Source: Candidatus Woesearchaeota archaeon (GTDB lineage Archaea > Nanobdellota > Nanobdellia > Woesearchaeales > JAAOYA01). Taken from it: a stretch of 64,000 bases of DNA. The notes under the pieces were generated by a model. That model ran no database searches. It worked only from the letters and a program-made list of their open reading frames with translations, and was not told the DNA's origin. The translations under genes and the position numbers were made by a program. Location of the stretch: the NCBI GenBank assembly GCA_018221105.1, contig JAAOYA010000001.1:176812-240811 (forward strand), in the 5' to 3' direction. Positions 1 through 7,121 of the stretch are shown here, one piece after another (position 1 is the first letter of the stretch; every line of letters begins with the position of its first letter).

Positions 1-299
1 CTGCCCTTGCTAAGTTTTGTTTTATGGCCGTCAAGCTCAATGACTTCTTCTGTAATGTTTGCTGCTTTAAATGTTATTTCAATAACACTTTTTGCATAAT
101 CAGTTAATGGTTTAGGAACTTCAATTTTTAAGTTAATAGTTTTGCCATGCTCTTCTGCAATCTCTTCATGCTTTTTTTCTTCACCATAATAACCTTTATC
201 ATAAATCCAGTCATTGACAACTTTAAAGAGGTCTTGCAAGTTAAACAAACCTTCAAAACTAACAGTTTTTTCGTCAACAACAATTGTTTTTTCAGCCAT
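1..299 (-). CDS. Hypothetical protein, 3' end outside the window
   Basis: The reading frame starts at an ATG (297-299) and runs off the left edge, leaving about 99 residues. I do not recognise a family. The visible part begins MAEKTIVVDEKTVSF and contains an alpha-helical stretch rich in Asp, Lys and Tyr (LFKVVNDWIYDKGYY) followed by beta-like segments. It resembles the N-terminal half of the gene just upstream on the same strand, so the two look like tandem diverged copies. Its ATG overlaps the stop of that gene by 8 nt, which suggests translational coupling. No membrane segment or signal peptide is visible. Confidence 0.7.
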   Translation of the reverse strand, partial: MAEKTIVVDEKTVSFEGLFNLQDLFKVVNDWIYDKGYYGEEKKHEEIAEEHGKTINLKIEVPKPLTDYAKSVIEITFKAANITEEVIELDGHKTKLSKG

Positions 300-768
300 T
301 TTTTAGTCCCATACCGATTTTTGTCTCTATTACTTTTTTTAAATCATTAGTTTCAATCCACAAATTAGTCCAATCTTCTTCATCTAATTTCTTTTTTAAC
401 AATTTATTATCTATAAACTTTTTTAATTTTTGCAATTTTTCACTTTTATCAAACCTTCCTTGATAGTCAGTTTCAACATTATAAGTTAATTTTATTTTAG
501 CGCGAGCCTGCTGCATAGTAGTTTTCTTGCCGTCCTTTACAACGTCAACATTTTTAATATCTAAAATGAACATGTCAAGACCGATAACGAATCGTACGTA
601 TTCACTGACTTTTTTCACAGGCGCCATAGAAATATTAATTTCATTACCTTTATTCTTATAATTTTTTTCAATAAAACGATACTTTTTGGCTTCAAACCAG
701 TTTTTAACACTATTGTATAAATCATTATAATCGAAAACTCCAACACGTTTAATCCAATACGAAGGCAT
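292..768 (-). CDS. Hypothetical protein, paralogue of its downstream neighbour
   Basis: A 158-residue soluble protein of unknown function. It starts MPSYWIKRVGVFDYNDLY and continues with a helix (VKNWFEAKKYRF), a beta region containing VRFVIGLDMFIL, and a Lys-rich C-terminus. The spacing of the DLY..V..WF..K.Y pattern and the following beta segment match the start of the partial gene next to it. The ATG lies about 30 nt after an AT-rich TATA-like element near 795-804. That promoter region is shared divergently with tRNA-Leu. I can assign no function. Confidence 0.75.
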   Translation of the reverse strand: MPSYWIKRVGVFDYNDLYNSVKNWFEAKKYRFIEKNYKNKGNEINISMAPVKKVSEYVRFVIGLDMFILDIKNVDVVKDGKKTTMQQARAKIKLTYNVETDYQGRFDKSEKLQKLKKFIDNKLLKKKLDEEDWTNLWIETNDLKKVIETKIGMGLKNG

Positions 769-848
769 AATATATACTTTGTCGTGTTACGTATTTAAAG
801 GTTTCGTGCAAACCTTTTTAAATATGGCAAAATCACCACAATAATAAT

Positions 849-1000
849 GTGGGGGTAGCAAAGTCTGGCCAAACGCGCAGGACTTAAGAATAAACCACTT
901 GTTGGGATATCCTGTTCCTTAGTGGATCCGCGGGTTCGAATCTATGACGGCTGGCCGGCATGGCCAGGAGCGTCAAGCGAATGTCCCGTCCCCCACACCA
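849..1000 (+). tRNA. tRNA-Leu(TAA) with two introns
   Basis: The acceptor stem GTGGGGG (849-855) pairs with CCCCCAC (990-996), followed by A73 and an encoded CCA (998-1000). The anticodon stem CAGGA/TCCTG encloses CTTAAG, so the anticodon is TAA at 885-887. A 20-nt intron (about 889-908) sits at 37/38. The variable arm is long, as expected for Leu. A second intron, 941-983 (43 nt), splits the T-loop. The T-stem is GCGGG/CCCGT, and TTCG/CGAA forms the 4-bp central helix of a bulge-helix-bulge motif with 3-nt bulges AAT and TGT. Splicing restores the loop TTCGAAT. A TATA-like element lies at about 819-829. Boundaries are inferred from pairing. Confidence 0.9.
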
Positions 1001-1009
1001 CTTTTTAAA

Positions 1010-2101
1010 ATGAGCAAAGTAGCCATTGTAAAATGTTATGATTACGACCAAGTAATGGTCGATCACGCAATAAAAAAAGCAATAGCATTCTTAGGCGGTA
1101 TTGAACATTTTGTAAAAAAAGATTTTCAAGTTCTAATAAAACCAAACATGCTTAGCGCAAAAGAAGCAACTTTTGGCATTAATACTAATCCTGCAGTATT
1201 GAAAGCTGTTGTTAAACTAGTACAAACTGCTGGCGGCATTGCTTTTATTGGCGATAGTTCTGCCTTTAGCAAACAAGAAAAAGCTTACGCGAAAAGCGGG
1301 TTTGCAGATGTTGCAAAAGAAACAGGAGCAAAACTAGTAACATTTATTGCTAAAAAATTCGACAATCTTGACGGAGTAGTCAGCAAGTCATTTGAGCTAC
1401 ACAAAGACGTTTTCGAGTACGACTTGATTATTAACTTGCCTAAATTGAAGACTCACATGCTAACAGATTATACTGGAGCAGTCAAAAACTTGTATGGATT
1501 GATGCCTGGCTTGAAAAAAAGCAATTATCACCTGCGATTTAAAGATAAGTTAGTGTTCACACAAATGCTGGTGGATTTATATCTTATGATAACGCCAGAA
1601 TTAAACATTATGGACGCTATAATTTCAATGGAAGGTGAAGGGCCAGCATCGGGAGACTTAAAAAAAACTAATTTAATACTTGCCTCGCCTGACGCACTAT
1701 GTCTTGATTTAATAGCAACAAAAATCGTTGGATTAGAAAACACTCCTTTGCACACTGTTGCAAAAGAACGTAAGTTAATTTCTGATGTGCAAGTAGTAGG
1801 AGAAAAATTAGACTCTGTGCTAGTCAAAGATTTTAAAAAACCTACAGGTTACAAACCTTCAATTTTACAAGACATTGCAAGCAAAGTATTTACTTTAAAC
1901 CCTTACTTGATTAAAAAGAATTGTATTAGTTGCGCAGGGTGCGAGACTGTTTGCCCAACAAAACCAAAAACCATTAAGATGGAAAAAGATGATAGTGGTA
2001 AGAAATTTCCTGTTTTTGATTATAAGCATTGCATTCACTGTTATTGCTGCCACGAAAGCTGTCCTGCCAAAGCAATAGGGCTCAAACGGAAAATTTTATA
2101 A
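1010..2101 (+). CDS. DUF362 family protein with two 4Fe-4S ferredoxin clusters
   Basis: A protein of 363 residues. Residues 1-300 carry the DUF362 fold, including VLIKPNMLS, GDSSAF and NLPKLKTHMLTDYTGAVKNLYG, typical of this family. The C-terminal 55 residues hold two bacterial-type ferredoxin motifs, CISCAGCETVCP and CIHCYCCHESCP. Family members are cytoplasmic iron-sulphur proteins of unclear physiological role, probably redox. I chose ATG 1010 (MSKVAIVK) because the longer frame starts inside the mature tRNA-Leu. The start is 10 nt after the tRNA CCA, so the two may be co-transcribed. Confidence 0.85.
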   Translation: MSKVAIVKCYDYDQVMVDHAIKKAIAFLGGIEHFVKKDFQVLIKPNMLSAKEATFGINTNPAVLKAVVKLVQTAGGIAFIGDSSAFSKQEKAYAKSGFADVAKETGAKLVTFIAKKFDNLDGVVSKSFELHKDVFEYDLIINLPKLKTHMLTDYTGAVKNLYGLMPGLKKSNYHLRFKDKLVFTQMLVDLYLMITPELNIMDAIISMEGEGPASGDLKKTNLILASPDALCLDLIATKIVGLENTPLHTVAKERKLISDVQVVGEKLDSVLVKDFKKPTGYKPSILQDIASKVFTLNPYLIKKNCISCAGCETVCPTKPKTIKMEKDDSGKKFPVFDYKHCIHCYCCHESCPAKAIGLKRKIL

Positions 2102-2128
2102 AAACCTTCAATCTGCCAACATTAAACT

Positions 2129-2218
2129 GCCCCGCTGGCTTAGTGGTATAGCGCGTGCTTGGTAAACCGCAAGGTAACAAAAAGCACGAGGTCCCGAGTT
2201 CGATTCTCGGGCGGGGCT
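2129..2218 (+). tRNA. tRNA-Thr(GGT) with an 18-nt intron
   Basis: The acceptor stem GCCCCGC (2129-2135) pairs with GCGGGGC (2211-2217). The discriminator is T and CCA is not encoded. The anticodon stem CGTGC/GCACG encloses TTGGTA, placing anticodon GGT at 2161-2163. The intron at 37/38 spans 2165-2182 and contains an ACC-GCAA-GGT hairpin, with a relaxed bulge-helix-bulge around it. The T-arm is CCGAG-TTCGATT-CTCGG. The last 15 bases of the gene region recur at 2908-2922. Confidence 0.92.
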
Positions 2219-2220
2219 TT
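2206..2220 (+). repeat. 15-bp direct repeat, copy 1 (tRNA-Thr 3' end)
   Basis: The sequence ctcgggcggggcttt covers the 3' T-stem and acceptor strand of tRNA-Thr and the first bases after it. An identical copy lies at 2908-2922, beyond the class II aldolase gene. A copied tRNA 3' end flanking foreign DNA is what tyrosine-recombinase integration leaves behind, but no integrase is present between the copies. Confidence 0.8.
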
Positions 2221-2293
2221 AAGCACGAGAAAACGTGTTTTCCAAAGTTTCATTCTCCGAAAAATTAATATATAGTTTACAAATTATATCGTT

Positions 2294-2875
2294 ATGACAT
2301 ATCAAGGTATAAAATTTGTTACAAGGATGATTGGAAGCGAAATTCCTATTCATTCGAATCTTGAAAGGCTTAAGTATTGGTGTAATGTTTTTGATCAGAA
2401 AGGTTTAGCGCCGCCTTATGATGGCGGTTCTTTTGGCAATTTAAGTTTTAGAGTTCAACCAGGTTCTGAGCAGTTTATTATCACTGCCGCTCAAAGCGCA
2501 CTATCTGAATCTTCTGATAACAACAATTTTGTAACAGTTAACAAAGTAGATTTAGAACAAGGAATTGTTTACTCTATAGGATCTAGAGAGCCTTCTTCAG
2601 AGGCCATGGTGCACGCGGCAGTATACAATACAAGACCTAACGTTCAAGCGGTGTTTCACGGACATTGTCAAGTGATCACTGAACGGGCTGCAGATTTAGG
2701 GATCCCTGTCACGTTAGAAGAAGCGCCTTACGGAACTGTAGAACTGGTTAATAGAGTGTTGGAAGTTTTAGAAGATCATAACTTTGTTGAGATGAAAAAT
2801 CATGGTTTTCTAGCACTTGGCAAATCTTTAGATGAAGCAGGAAACATTTCGCTAGATTTTCTTAACAAGTGCTAG
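2294..2875 (+). CDS. Class II aldolase/adducin family protein
   Basis: A protein of 193 residues spanning the class II aldolase head domain. Members such as fuculose-1-phosphate aldolase cleave sugar phosphates using a zinc ion held by three histidines. Visible motifs in order are GGSFGNLSFR, the acidic residue in SSEAMVHAAVY, the paired ligands in FHGHCQ, and a third His in KNHGF. The substrate cannot be read from the sequence. It stands alone between copies of the tRNA-Thr 3' end (2206-2220 and 2908-2922). The length is slightly below the usual 200-230 residues. The start ATG fits a TATA-like run near 2265-2275. Confidence 0.85.
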   Translation: MTYQGIKFVTRMIGSEIPIHSNLERLKYWCNVFDQKGLAPPYDGGSFGNLSFRVQPGSEQFIITAAQSALSESSDNNNFVTVNKVDLEQGIVYSIGSREPSSEAMVHAAVYNTRPNVQAVFHGHCQVITERAADLGIPVTLEEAPYGTVELVNRVLEVLEDHNFVEMKNHGFLALGKSLDEAGNISLDFLNKC

Positions 2876-2907
2876 AATATTCCCAAAACCTGAACTTTAG
2901 TGTAAAA

Positions 2908-2922
2908 CTCGGGCGGGGCTTT
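2908..2922 (+). repeat. 15-bp direct repeat, copy 2 (tRNA-Thr 3'-end remnant)
   Basis: Identical to 2206-2220 but not part of any tRNA: upstream bases do not continue the tRNA sequence. With copy 1 it brackets about 690 bp holding only the aldolase-like gene. It could be an att-site remnant or a chance retained terminator-like GC block; the exact 15-bp match to a tRNA end favours the first. Confidence 0.75.
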
Positions 2923-2968
2923 CTTGTTTTTGAATAACCTTATAAATTGATCTTAATTCGCTACCGTT

Positions 2969-3316
2969 ATGGCGCGATTTGATGGTCCAAGAGAACGAAA
3001 AAGTAGAAGTTTTAGAAGTGATAGTTCATCTAAGAGAGATTTTAGAGAAGACAGCAAGGGTTCTTCGCGAAATAGTAGGAATAGACGTGATTTTGAATTT
3101 ACGGAGGTTACTTGTGCTTCGTGCAGTACTAAATGTAAAGTTCCTTTCAAGCCAACTTCTAACAAACCAGTTTTTTGTGAAGACTGTTTTAAAAAACAAG
3201 ACAAGTCAAAGCCTGTTAGGTCTTCTAGAGAGTCATATAATAAGCCTTCTGAAAGAGATTTAGATATTATCAATGAAAAGCTTAATAAGATAATGAAAGC
3301 GTTGAATATTGAATAA
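2969..3316 (+). CDS. Small zinc-ribbon protein with a basic, Ser/Arg-rich tail
   Basis: A protein of 115 residues. The N-terminal 45 residues are disordered and rich in Arg, Ser and Lys. Two CxxC knuckles follow at about residues 49-73 (CASC and CEDC) with KCKVPFKPTSNKPVFCEDCF between them, a treble-clef/ribbon pattern seen in short zinc proteins of archaea and candidate-phyla bacteria. A short helix ends the protein (INEKLNKIMKALNIE). The basic tail suggests nucleic acid binding, which is inference. The start ATG follows a TATA-like element (cttataaa) by about 25 nt. Confidence 0.8.
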   Translation: MARFDGPRERKSRSFRSDSSSKRDFREDSKGSSRNSRNRRDFEFTEVTCASCSTKCKVPFKPTSNKPVFCEDCFKKQDKSKPVRSSRESYNKPSERDLDIINEKLNKIMKALNIE

Positions 3317-3348
3317 GTTGACTCTATTCATAACAATTTTTTAAGAAT

Positions 3349-4602
3349 TTACTTGTTTTGTTCTTGGACGATGCTTCTCAGTTCTCGTAGGTATTCGCGT
3401 GGTACTTCGTCCCATAGTAGTAATGGTCTTATTTCTTCTGGGTCTTTTTTGAATGCGTCGAAAGCTCTTTTTACTGCTTGTTTGAATGTTTGCACTCTTT
3501 CTAGTTCTTTTAGTGTGTCATATTCCCAGTTTTTGTTATGTGATAATTGTTTGTAATTTTCTATTGCTCTGTGAGCGTATTTTTCGTAGTCTCGTAGTAC
3601 TTGATCGAATTTTTTTTCATCCAAAATATCTCTTCCCATTATAGAGTACATTTTTCTAAGCATTGTTTTTGTTACTTCCTCACTCATTCTGTTTAATCCT
3701 TTGGTAGCGTCGTTTGGACTTTCTGAGCTGTGTTTGTGGTCATAAACTCCTAGGTCTACTTGTGCTATGTTGTAGCGTTTTTCGAATAAACTGTTTAATA
3801 TTCCTATTTCTAGGCCCCAGTCTGGTTGTACTCTTAGGTCTCCTGCTATGTTTGATTGCATTGCGAATTCTCCGCTTAATTGGTAGTGGAAGCTTTGCAC
3901 GAATTCTAGATAATCTTTTATTGTTTTGTTGGTGTAGTCTTCTGTGTCTCTTGAGTGATAGTTTTTCTTTAGTGATTCTATTAATGGTTTTACTAATAGT
4001 CTTTTGACGCGTCCGCGCAGTTCTTGTTTGCCGTTCGGTCCTTGTGTTAAGCGTGTGTAGTAGGCTTTTACAAAGTCAGCGTTGAATTCTGGGTGCACTA
4101 TTGGCGTTACCAGGCTTAATAGTATTGATTCATCGTAGTATTCTGGTAGTATGTCACAATCGTGTATCACGAATGAACTGCCTTTTTGTGTTGCGAAGCG
4201 ATAGCCTAGTCCTGTCCACATGTTGCGTCCTTTTCCTGGTTGCAGGGGCAGGTTTAGATTTTTTTGCATTTGATTGTATAATTTTGTCATTCTTGGGCTG
4301 TTGTTCCACATTACTTCACAACGAGGTATAACTGTGAATTTTTTTTTGACTTCTAAGAATTTTTGTTTTGTGTCTGCTGTGTCCAGTCCTATTATTACTG
4401 CGTCAAAACAATCGTATTTTTCTTGTAGTGTTTTGATGGTGTTTATTATGTTGTTGATTGTTGGTTCGTTTGTGGCGTCCTCAAATGTTGTTGGTAAGAA
4501 TAAGTATATTGGTTGGTCTTGTAAGTACTTGATTGTTTCTTTTTTGATTTTTTCACTTATTAGTCCTAAGTTTGTTGTGAATTTGTCTTGTGTTATTACC
4601 AT
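3349..4602 (-). CDS. GT81-like glucosyl-3-phosphoglycerate synthase
   Basis: A GT-A glycosyltransferase of 417 residues. GT81 enzymes move glucose from an NDP-sugar to 3-phosphoglycerate, the first step to the compatible solute glucosylglycerate. Family features seen are the diphosphate/metal motif HDCDILP, GRVKRLLVKPLI, the acceptor region SGEFAMQSNIAGDLR, PDWGLEIGIL and the late metal-binding YDHKH. I place the start at ATG 4602 (MVITQDKF). The longer frame begins with TTG inside the TATA element (tttatatatt, about 4624-4633), whereas ATG 4602 lies about 27 nt after it. A mannosyl-transferring relative (MPG synthase) is the main alternative. The matching phosphatase is at 12171. Confidence 0.75.
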   Translation of the reverse strand: MVITQDKFTTNLGLISEKIKKETIKYLQDQPIYLFLPTTFEDATNEPTINNIINTIKTLQEKYDCFDAVIIGLDTADTKQKFLEVKKKFTVIPRCEVMWNNSPRMTKLYNQMQKNLNLPLQPGKGRNMWTGLGYRFATQKGSSFVIHDCDILPEYYDESILLSLVTPIVHPEFNADFVKAYYTRLTQGPNGKQELRGRVKRLLVKPLIESLKKNYHSRDTEDYTNKTIKDYLEFVQSFHYQLSGEFAMQSNIAGDLRVQPDWGLEIGILNSLFEKRYNIAQVDLGVYDHKHSSESPNDATKGLNRMSEEVTKTMLRKMYSIMGRDILDEKKFDQVLRDYEKYAHRAIENYKQLSHNKNWEYDTLKELERVQTFKQAVKRAFDAFKKDPEEIRPLLLWDEVPREYLRELRSIVQEQNK

Positions 4603-4704
4603 ATAGGCCAGAAAGAACAACCAATATATAAATGTTACTACTTATAAGTGACTTTAAACTATTTTTTGAGTAGTTTTTTATAATTGATAACATTTTATTA
4701 GTTT

Positions 4705-4920
4705 ATGGCGATGTGTACTACTAATTTAGTTCAACTACTTACGGGTTATGGCCTATCACTGTTCACTCCTGCACTAGTTCATTTTGTCATGCGTAAGTAC
4801 TTAATCAAAAACAAAAAATATTTTTGGGTTATCGGATTAGTGGCAGCAGTCATTTTATTTGCTTCATTATTGATATCAAACGAGTTATCAACTGTTTGTT
4901 TTGATGTAATTGTTCAATAA
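4705..4920 (+). CDS. Small hypothetical membrane protein
   Basis: A protein of 71 residues with two likely membrane segments: a weaker one near residues 10-28 and a strong one at about 41-58 (FWVIGLVAAVILFASLLI), separated by a basic loop (MRKYLIKNKKYF). I recognise no family. A TATA-like tttataattg lies about 25 nt upstream of the ATG. It precedes another tiny membrane protein on the same strand. Confidence 0.55.
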   Translation: MAMCTTNLVQLLTGYGLSLFTPALVHFVMRKYLIKNKKYFWVIGLVAAVILFASLLISNELSTVCFDVIVQ

Positions 4921-4951
4921 GTTTTTTATAGTTTAAAAATAATAATTTTGT

Positions 4952-5110
4952 ATGGTTAAATGGTCGGTTTTTAGTATAGGTGCGCTTTTTGTATTTTCTG
5001 GCTGGCTTGGCCAAGGATGGCTTGCAAGCGTTAACAAGTTAGGCTATGTTATGGCTTTTGGACTTGTTGCTTTTGGCGCTTTGTTTATGGTAACAAGCTT
5101 ATTCGACTAA
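4952..5110 (+). CDS. 52-residue hypothetical membrane protein
   Basis: A short frame from ATG 4952 to TAA 5108-5110. It encodes two hydrophobic segments, VFSIGALFVFSGWLG and YVMAFGLVAFGALFMVTSLF, joined by a short polar loop (WLASVNKLG). A TATA-like tttttatagtttaaa lies just upstream. The size and hydrophobic pattern fit small DPANN membrane proteins, but I cannot name a family and the gene is below common length cut-offs. Confidence 0.5.
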   Translation: MVKWSVFSIGALFVFSGWLGQGWLASVNKLGYVMAFGLVAFGALFMVTSLFD

Positions 5111-5165
5111 TTTTCTACTGCACAGTAAAGAAAGTTTTATAAATAAGTGTGCTTAGCGACCTGTT

Positions 5166-5867
5166 ATGAACTTTAAGCCCATCACAGTACTATTAATGAT
5201 TATTCTACTAGCTGTCAATGCTAGTGCAGTTATTAGTTTTGTCACAACAGCACAATCTATCAACCCTTTTTATTATGGTGGCGATGGCAAAAGAGTTTGG
5301 ATTGCTACGCTAGACGCTAAACAAGTATTAAAAATTGGCAGCGTAGATATTGTAGAATTAGAGTATGACAACAAAAAATATTTCTTAGCTGTTGAAGAAC
5401 GCACAAGCAACAAATTCGAAATAGGCATCAGTCCAGGAAATATAAAGTTCGAACTATTCGAAAGTCAAACAAAAGGAGTTGACCTTGACGGCGACACAGA
5501 AAGCGATATCGACGTCACATTTGTTGATTTTCAAGACCGCAAAGCAAGGCTATCATTTAAACTATCAGAAAGGCCCAAAAAACTACCAGTCTACATCCCT
5601 CCGCCAAAACCAATAATTGAAGAAACAGATGAAGAACCAATAATTTCAACACCAGACATTAAAGACGTAGCACTCAATGATTTTGTTGCAGAAGACGAAT
5701 TCGCACCAACAAACAAAACAAGCATCATAACACAAATTACAGGTTGGTCAGTACTACAAGGCAGAACAAGCGTTACAGGATGGATTATTGCAGGATTAAT
5801 TGTTGGCTTTGGACTAGGACTGTTTTTTCTTATTGAACAAATAATAGTGAAAAAACAACACTATTAA
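5166..5867 (+). CDS. Hypothetical secreted protein anchored by a C-terminal membrane segment
   Basis: A protein of 233 residues. The N-terminus has a signal peptide (PITVLLMIILLAVNASA). A beta-rich extracellular domain follows (residues 30-135), then a Pro/Glu linker (PVYIPPPKPIIEETDEEP). A single C-terminal membrane helix (WIIAGLIVGFGLGLFFLIE) ends in a short basic cytoplasmic tail (KKQHY). The DLDGDTESDIDVTF stretch resembles calcium-binding DxDGD loops. No enzyme motif is visible. The layout suggests a cell-surface protein; the family is unknown. Confidence 0.65.
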   Translation: MNFKPITVLLMIILLAVNASAVISFVTTAQSINPFYYGGDGKRVWIATLDAKQVLKIGSVDIVELEYDNKKYFLAVEERTSNKFEIGISPGNIKFELFESQTKGVDLDGDTESDIDVTFVDFQDRKARLSFKLSERPKKLPVYIPPPKPIIEETDEEPIISTPDIKDVALNDFVAEDEFAPTNKTSIITQITGWSVLQGRTSVTGWIIAGLIVGFGLGLFFLIEQIIVKKQHY

Positions 5868-5908
5868 CAATAATCTTTAAATAATAAACACGTTTCTTCA
5901 CGATAATT

Positions 5909-6009
5909 GGGCCTGTAGTCTAGTGGCTATGACATCGCCTCGACAAAAAAACAATACTGTTTTTTCGAAGCGGCGGGGGTCCCCGGTTCGAGTCCGGGCA
6001 GGCCCACCA
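5909..6009 (+). tRNA. tRNA-Val(GAC) with a 25-nt intron and C33
   Basis: The acceptor stem GGGCCTG pairs with CAGGCCC, then A73 and an encoded CCA (6007-6009). The anticodon stem TCGCC/GGCGG encloses TCGACA, giving anticodon GAC at 5942-5944. A well-formed bulge-helix-bulge defines the intron 5946-5970: central helix TCGA/TCGA, 3-nt bulges CAA and AGC, and an inner AAAAAC/GTTTTT hairpin. The mature loop is TCGACAC, so base 33 is C rather than the near-universal T/U. The T-loop TTCGAGT matches the spliced form of tRNA-Val(TAC). Confidence 0.92.
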
Positions 6010-6068
6010 TCTTTTTTTGGTTAAATTTAAAAAGTAGTAATTGTTTATACTCTAAAAGAGGTCATTAA

Positions 6069-7121
6069 ATGAAAGACTATAAAAAGCACGCTCCAAAAGT
6101 TTTATTGTTAATATCATTTGTATTATCATTTATTATTGTTCTGCCGTACTTGAAAGCTATTCTTGCAAGTTTCGTAATAGCATATATTTTTTATCCTTTA
6201 TACAGATGGTTCTACAAAAAGACAGGTTGGAAGAATCGCTCTGCTTTAATTGTTTCAATAATTATTGTGTTGATTGCGGTCATACCTTTAATATTACTCA
6301 TCAATACTCTATCACAAGAAGTTCGCATTGGTTACTTGCTTGCAAAACAACAGTTTGGTGATGGAATGCTATTTACTTGCCAAGGAGAAAACATATTCTG
6401 CTCTTTTATTGGAAGTGCTGAATCTTTCATGACAGATCTAGAATTAGATTTTTATTTAGGACACGGATTTTCAAATTTTAGTGATTGGCTCTTTGAAAGA
6501 TTATCCGAAACCATTTTAGCAATCCCATCAATAATGCTAAATATTTTCATCAGCATTTTCATAACGTTTTTCTTATTTCGAGATGGCCCAAAATTCTTAT
6601 CAATTATCAAAAACTTATTACACTTAAAAAAATCACACCAACATAAAATTTTCAAGCGTTTAGAAGAAATAACTTTCGCAGTAGTTTATGGAACAATAAT
6701 AGTTGCTCTGATACAAGGCACTATTGCGGCAATAGGCTTTTTGATTTTCGGAATTTCAAACCCTGTACTAGGAGGCATTGCGACAGCCATTGCCGCGCTT
6801 ATACCTTTTATTGGAACTATACTGGTGTGGGGTCCAGTATCATTTTATCAGATTGTTTTCGGTCTTGCTAACGGCGACTCAAGCAGAATCTTTAGGGGTT
6901 TTGGACTGTTACTTTATGGCTTTTTCATAATCAGCACAATCGACAATATAATAAAACCAAAAATTATTGGTGACAGGGCAAAAATACACCCTGTACTAGT
7001 ATTGTTGGGTGTTTTAGGAGGGTTAAGCCTTTTAGGTTTTATTGGCTTGTTTGTAGGGCCTGTAATTTTAGCTTTGATGACAGTGTTCTTGCAGCTTAGC
7101 GAGGAAGACTTTCAAAAATGA
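6069..7121 (+). CDS. AI-2E family transporter (PerM/DUF20)
   Basis: A polytopic membrane protein of 350 residues with about eight predicted helices: a pair at 10-45, one at 60-82, one near 153-172, and a cluster at 205-345. The family signature region IFGISNPVLGGIATAIAALIPFIGTILVWGP and the late NIIKPKIIGDRAKIHPVLVL region are typical. Members export small molecules or act as Na+/H+ antiporters; the substrate here is unknown. A GAGGT Shine-Dalgarno site precedes the ATG. Its stop overlaps the start of the AMP phosphorylase gene by 4 nt. Confidence 0.88.
   Translation: MKDYKKHAPKVLLLISFVLSFIIVLPYLKAILASFVIAYIFYPLYRWFYKKTGWKNRSALIVSIIIVLIAVIPLILLINTLSQEVRIGYLLAKQQFGDGMLFTCQGENIFCSFIGSAESFMTDLELDFYLGHGFSNFSDWLFERLSETILAIPSIMLNIFISIFITFFLFRDGPKFLSIIKNLLHLKKSHQHKIFKRLEEITFAVVYGTIIVALIQGTIAAIGFLIFGISNPVLGGIATAIAALIPFIGTILVWGPVSFYQIVFGLANGDSSRIFRGFGLLLYGFFIISTIDNIIKPKIIGDRAKIHPVLVLLGVLGGLSLLGFIGLFVGPVILALMTVFLQLSEEDFQK

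Noticed and set aside
944-1009. Upstream in-frame ATG extending the DUF362 gene by 22 residues
   Set aside because: It lies inside the T-arm and intron of tRNA-Leu(TAA); the family start matches ATG 1010.
4603-4620. TTG start adding six residues to the GT81-like transferase
   Set aside because: It would lie within 10 nt of the TATA element; ATG 4602 is at the leaderless distance.
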